A program made the translations under genes and the position numbers. This document shows positions 6,834 to 10,123 of a DNA stretch of 10,123 bases, in pieces (position 1 is the stretch's first letter; each line of letters begins with the position of its first letter). Origin of the DNA: Lentisphaerota bacterium (lineage in GTDB: Bacteria > Verrucomicrobiota > Kiritimatiellia > RFP12 > UBA1067); assembly GCA_015061765.1 (NCBI GenBank), contig SUVZ01000111.1:1-10123 (forward strand), read 5' to 3'. The notes under the pieces were generated by a model. The model was given only the letters and a program-made list of their open reading frames with translations, was not told the origin of the DNA and did no database searches.

Positions 6834-8057
6834 TTACCGTTTGGCCTTGGACGGCAGATTCCATCCATGACCTTCCGCAAAATCCATGTAGCACCGCCAG
6901 TCGTAACGAGTGATATCATGGAAGCCGCTGCGCAGATGATAACCCAAACACCCTGCGTTCAACGGGACGTCCGGCGCTGGGAAACCATGCGCAATCAGCC
7001 CTGGAAGGCCAAAGAGCCCCCATACCGGCGATGCATGTTCCAACGCCGCAAACTCACCGCGAGGCCCCGCCCATGCATCTTCTGTGGCACTTGAAACATA
7101 CAGCAGTCGCGGAGCGACGAGCGCAAGGAGGAAATGCTGGTCAAACGGCATATCCCCGGTATCCTTTCCGCTGAACGCCTTGTAGTTGGGGCAAAACCAT
7201 TGTTTCGCGACAAGAATATCTTTTATGTGTTCCGACTCCCAGAGTTCCATGTGGTTGAGTTTCGCACCGGAACAACCCGAACAGCAGGAGACTGCCATCG
7301 CGAATCGTTCATCGAACGCACCGGCAAGGAGCGCCGTTTTTCCGTTGCGGGAAAGTCCGACGGCGGCGACACGTCTGGCGTCAAGAAGCGGTTCTGTCTC
7401 AATCCAGTCCAGTATTCTGCTCATGCCCCATGCCCATGCGGACAATATTCCCCATTCGGTAGGCTTGCGGCTCTTGAAATCATGTGGGCCGAATACCTTG
7501 AATACGCCCGAAGTCGGGATGTCCGGCAAATCTCTCCAGTCAAGCGACACTTCCTGGTTGCAGTAGGCGATGGCGGCAAAACCTCGCGATATGATGTCCT
7601 CAGCAGGAAGCCAGTACCCTGGCCTCGGACCGTCCACATCCGCTGCTGTCTCCGCCGGGCGCGGACTTGTGTGCACAAAAGACGCGACAGGGTGTGACGA
7701 CTTTGGGATCCACACGGAGAAGTTAATCTCCCCCTTTCCGCCCGGACCGGAATATGTCGCGCGCACGCGCTTGCGCAATGCTTTCCCTCCATAGCACTCC
7801 TCCGGTTTGGCCGTCTCACAGAAAGAAATATCCGCAGGACGCTCCACGGGACGAACTCCATATACCTGAGTCTTCAGAATCTCCAGCACCTCCGGGCGCC
7901 GAATGTTCGTCCAATCTTCAGACCGGGTAATGTCCCTGCCTTTGGAATCCTTCAGCAGCACAGGTACATTCTTTGGCTGAGGCGGCTTCTTGAATTCGGC
8001 ATAGACATGTGCCGTCACCGACATGATGATTGACGCAATGATGACTTTAATGTGCAT
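6834..8057 (-). CDS. Secreted CE15-like carbohydrate esterase (putative glucuronoyl esterase)
   Basis: 407 residues. Residues 1-20 form a signal peptide (MHIKVIIASI..., cleavage after HVYA). The rest is an alpha/beta hydrolase with the CE15 pattern: an N-terminal strand region with PEVLEILKTQVYG (55-67), GYWLPAEDIISRGFAAIAY (147-165), WGILSAWAWGMSRILDW (202-218), nucleophile motif GLSRNGK (234-240, Ser236; usual form GCSRxGK), SATEDAWAGPRGEF (323-336) and HDITRYDW with likely catalytic His380. CE15 enzymes cleave esters between lignin alcohols and the 4-O-methylglucuronate of xylan. The canonical catalytic Glu position, about 23 residues after the nucleophile, is Cys259 here; Asp327 (or Glu326) may act instead, as in bacterial CE15s with a later acid. 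AAGGAG, 7 nt upstream of ATG 8057, overlaps the preceding stop codon, so it is likely cotranscribed with the phosphatase gene. Substrate not provable; acetyl-xylan or other uronoyl esters are alternatives. Confidence 0.82.
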   Translation of the reverse strand: MHIKVIIASIIMSVTAHVYAEFKKPPQPKNVPVLLKDSKGRDITRSEDWTNIRRPEVLEILKTQVYGVRPVERPADISFCETAKPEECYGGKALRKRVRATYSGPGGKGEINFSVWIPKSSHPVASFVHTSPRPAETAADVDGPRPGYWLPAEDIISRGFAAIAYCNQEVSLDWRDLPDIPTSGVFKVFGPHDFKSRKPTEWGILSAWAWGMSRILDWIETEPLLDARRVAAVGLSRNGKTALLAGAFDERFAMAVSCCSGCSGAKLNHMELWESEHIKDILVAKQWFCPNYKAFSGKDTGDMPFDQHFLLALVAPRLLYVSSATEDAWAGPRGEFAALEHASPVWGLFGLPGLIAHGFPAPDVPLNAGCLGYHLRSGFHDITRYDWRCYMDFAEGHGWNLPSKAKR

Positions 8058-8064
8058 TGTTTTT

Positions 8065-8070
8065 CTCCTT
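8065..8070 (-). promoter_or_regulatory. Shine-Dalgarno of the CE15-like gene, touching the upstream stop codon
   Basis: AAGGAG on the minus strand, 7 nt before ATG 8057, shares base 8070 with the TAA of the histidine-phosphatase gene. This suggests re-initiation or coupling within one transcript. Confidence 0.7.
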
Positions 8071-8684
8071 TAAGAATTTGAAAACGAAATGGCCATTGAC
8101 CTCATCGAGGCCACACCGCCTGATATTTCAACCACATGGACGCAGCAATTGGGCTGCACCCCCTGCCAATAGTCCTCCAATGCGCGGCCAGTGACATGTC
8201 TCACCACAGATCGCATGAACGCGCCGTGGGACACGGCTAGTACTCGCTCGGCCTTCCCCTCGAGAGGCAGAAGCACCTGCTCAAAGAATTCGCGTACACG
8301 AGCCAAGACATCATCAAACGATTCGCCGCCATCAGGAATGAAGGCGGACGGGCGTTTGAAACATGAACTGATATTGCCGTCGATGAAGGAACCGTCCTGC
8401 ATAGAGGTCCCCTCATATCTGCCGAATCCCATTTCACGCAGGCGAGCATCCTGTTCCGGAACCAAGCCAAACCCTCCGGCAACAATCTCCGCCGTATGCA
8501 AGGCCCGCCTCAATGGGCTTGAAAAGATACGGTCGAACGACAGCCCCGCCATTTTCATGCCGTCACGCGTCCGCTCCGCAAGTTCGATACCGAACTCGGA
8601 GAGATCCACCCATTCAGTGGAACCCTGAATCTTCTTTTCACGGTTCCACAGCGTCTCACCATGTCTCAGAAAATACACTTCCAT
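8070..8684 (-). CDS. Histidine phosphatase superfamily (phosphoglycerate-mutase-like) protein
   Basis: 204 residues from the chosen start. It opens with MEVYFLRHGET: the RHG motif (7-9) carries the phospho-accepting His8. Other active-site elements are SSPLRRALHTAE (55-66) with Arg59, REMGFGRYEG (83-92) with the acid/base Glu84, and SHGAFMR (152-158) with His153. Members of this branch include cobalamin-pathway alpha-ribazole phosphatase (CobC-like), broad sugar-phosphate phosphatases and cofactor-dependent mutases; the ~200-residue length favours a phosphatase over a mutase. No neighbouring cobalamin genes are seen, so substrate is left open. Start choice: ATG 8684 has GAGG 6 nt upstream and gives the usual M-x-V-x-F-x-RHG beginning. 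ATG 8696 would add MRFC and overlap the uup stop as ATGA but lacks an SD. It sits between uup and the CE15-like gene, likely cotranscribed with both. Confidence 0.88.
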   Translation of the reverse strand: MEVYFLRHGETLWNREKKIQGSTEWVDLSEFGIELAERTRDGMKMAGLSFDRIFSSPLRRALHTAEIVAGGFGLVPEQDARLREMGFGRYEGTSMQDGSFIDGNISSCFKRPSAFIPDGGESFDDVLARVREFFEQVLLPLEGKAERVLAVSHGAFMRSVVRHVTGRALEDYWQGVQPNCCVHVVEISGGVASMRSMAISFSNS

Positions 8685-8690
8685 GCAAAA

Positions 8691-8694
8691 CCTC
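8691..8694 (-). promoter_or_regulatory. Shine-Dalgarno deciding the phosphatase start
   Basis: GAGG on the minus strand lies 6 nt before ATG 8684 and overlaps the uup stop codon (TGA, 8695-8693). It supports 8684 over the SD-less ATG at 8696, though the latter's ATGA overlap keeps it possible. Confidence 0.5.
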
Positions 8695-10123
8695 ATATTT
8701 CTGACAGCTCAAGCCATCGCGTCTCTGCATCGTCGAGCTCGGCCTTTGCCGGCTCTAGGCGTTCCGCTAGCGCCGCCGCCCAAACCGGATCCTTCGAATA
8801 CAGGGACGGATCGGCAAGGGCCGCCTCTATTTCGGATATTTCTTTCTCCAAAGACTCCATCCTGCCCGGCAATGACTCCAATTCACGCTGCTCTTTGTAT
8901 GACAGCTTTCTTTTCACCGGGGCGATCTTGACCGTCTCACCGGATCGCTGCGGGACACTCCCCGCCACTGTTGCCGATCTTCTTGCCATTGCCGCATCCA
9001 TCACGCGTCTGGCTTCAGCATATCCGCCGGCGGTCTGTACGGCTTCTCCTTCCCCTGTGAGGACAATGCAGCTCGTCACAACATTGTCAAGAAACTCCCG
9101 GTCATGGCTGACCAGCAGAAGCGTACCCGTATATGACATCAACTGCTCTTCAAGAAGTTCAAGCGTCTCAATGTCCAGATCGTTCGTAGGCTCGTCAAGG
9201 ACAAGCAAATTGCCGGGATCCATGAAACGTTTTGCCAGCACAAGGCGAGCGCGCTCGCCTCCCGAAAGGGCCTTAACGGGCGTCCTTGCCCGTTGCGGTG
9301 TGAAAAGAAAGTCCTGCAGGTACGAATAGACATGTTTCTTCACGCCGCATACGTGCACTTCATCGCGATCTTCGGCAATGTTTTCAAGAACCGTCTTCTC
9401 CATGTCCAGGCTTCCGCGAAGCTGGTCGAGATATACGGGCGCGACCCGCGTTCCGCGTGTGACGGATCCGGAGCTCGGCTGGATGCGTCCCGTAAGCAGA
9501 TTGAGCAGAGTAGTCTTTCCGCTGCCGTTACCTCCGACTATGCCGATCCTCTCGCCCCGAAGTATCTTACAGGTGAAATCCTTGACGATGGGGCTGTCTT
9601 CCCGATATGAGAAATTCAGACCATCCACTTTCAAGACAAGCATCCCGCTTGCCTCTCCGGACGATATTCCGAAACTGCTGGTGCCAACGGCGCTTCTGCG
9701 GGCGGCGAATTCCTTTCTCAACTCCAAAAGGGCCGCGACACGTCCCTCATTCCGTGTGGTGCGGGCCTTGACGCCACGACGTATCCAGGCTTCCTCCTGA
9801 GCGAGCTTCTTGGACTTCTTAGCCCAATAGACGGCTTCGTCGGCAAGAAGTTCAGCCTTGCGTTTGAGGAATGTGGAATAGTCGCAGTTCCAGCCCGCAA
9901 GCTCTCCCCGGTCGAGATCCAGCACTCGCGATGCAACACGCTTGAGGAATGCGCGGTCGTGAGTAACGAACAGCACGGCGGCGTGGATCCGGCGCAGCGA
10001 ACGTTCAAGCCATTCGATGGCATCGACATCAAGATGATTGGTCGGCTCGTCCAGAAGAAGCAGATCAGGCTGCTGAAGCAAGGCCTCTTCAATCTGTCGC
10101 CGCTTGAGCTGACCGCCTGAAAG
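8693..10123 (-). CDS. uup: ABC-F ATPase of the Uup type (N-terminus outside window)
   Basis: The frame is open to the right edge; the visible 476 residues begin with LSGGQ, the signature of the first ATPase domain, so its Walker A lies outside. A TTG at 10081 is internal, not a start. Next come Walker B LLLLDEPTNHLD and switch THDR; then the inter-domain arm with EEAWIRRGVKARTTRNEGR, characteristic of Uup among ABC-F proteins. The second ATPase domain has Walker A GGNGSGKTT, signature LSGGERARL, Walker B LLVLDEPTNDLD and switch SHDR. A C-terminal charged helical hairpin (KLSYKEQRELESLPGRMESLEKEI onward) matches the Uup C-terminal DNA-binding coiled coil. No transmembrane segments, as expected of soluble ABC-F proteins, which act on ribosomes; Uup also affects precise transposon excision and replication. 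Its stop overlaps the region of the phosphatase start. All visible motifs are intact. Confidence 0.93.
   Translation of the reverse strand, partial: LSGGQLKRRQIEEALLQQPDLLLLDEPTNHLDVDAIEWLERSLRRIHAAVLFVTHDRAFLKRVASRVLDLDRGELAGWNCDYSTFLKRKAELLADEAVYWAKKSKKLAQEEAWIRRGVKARTTRNEGRVAALLELRKEFAARRSAVGTSSFGISSGEASGMLVLKVDGLNFSYREDSPIVKDFTCKILRGERIGIVGGNGSGKTTLLNLLTGRIQPSSGSVTRGTRVAPVYLDQLRGSLDMEKTVLENIAEDRDEVHVCGVKKHVYSYLQDFLFTPQRARTPVKALSGGERARLVLAKRFMDPGNLLVLDEPTNDLDIETLELLEEQLMSYTGTLLLVSHDREFLDNVVTSCIVLTGEGEAVQTAGGYAEARRVMDAAMARRSATVAGSVPQRSGETVKIAPVKRKLSYKEQRELESLPGRMESLEKEISEIEAALADPSLYSKDPVWAAALAERLEPAKAELDDAETRWLELSEI

Noticed and set aside
6160..6870. Long plus-strand reading frame opposite purC (236 codons)
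   Set aside because: PurC motifs are intact throughout the other strand; the antisense translation shows no domain and runs across the purC promoter.
8661..9329. Ser/Arg-rich plus-strand frame opposite uup and the phosphatase start
   Set aside because: Composition is that of an antisense shadow of a charged coiled-coil and ATPase gene; it has no motif or SD.
10079..10081. TTG at 10081 as the start of the ABC-F protein
   Set aside because: The frame continues upstream to the edge and encodes LSGGQLKRRQIEE, the ABC signature region, so the true start is outside the window.

Overview
The window reads as ordinary bacterial chromosome, by eye slightly over half G+C and almost fully coding, with Shine-Dalgarno (SD) led genes. 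Three things fit a member of the Planctomycetota-Verrucomicrobiota-Kiritimatiellota group from a gut or other plant-polysaccharide-rich habitat: a membrane-anchored prenyltransferase/squalene-oxidase-repeat protein, a secreted CE15-type glucuronoyl esterase, and the tail of a glycoside-hydrolase-like protein. That placement is an inference from gene content; no rRNA or other phylogenetic marker was compared. No mobile element, CRISPR array, tRNA or rRNA was seen.

Layout. Plus strand, 1-3990: four closely spaced genes. They are the C-terminal part of a probable carbohydrate-active protein (cut by the left edge), a 551-residue single-span membrane protein with a cyclase-fold extracytoplasmic domain (4-bp overlap with its predecessor), an unrecognised 261-residue membrane coiled-coil protein, and a NYN-domain putative ribonuclease with a C-terminal zinc ribbon. 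The first three suggest an envelope-associated assembly, which is the least understood part of the window.

Minus strand, 6768 down to 4017: a likely housekeeping operon purC - ybaB - recR - class II ketose-bisphosphate aldolase. An extended -10 promoter (TGG-TATAAT) lies just before purC, and ybaB and recR overlap by ATGA. The aldolase converges on the NYN gene with only 26 bp between their stop codons.

Minus strand, 10123 down to 6834: a second tight set, uup (ABC-F ATPase, N-terminus cut by the right edge), a histidine-phosphatase-family protein, and the CE15-like esterase with a signal peptide. Junctions are overlapping or a few bases long, so these are probably cotranscribed, although the products act in unrelated processes (ribosome/DNA-associated ATPase, phosphate-ester chemistry, polysaccharide degradation).

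All intergenic gaps are under 70 bp. The most noteworthy points are the envelope cluster at the left and the altered catalytic-acid position in the CE15-like esterase.
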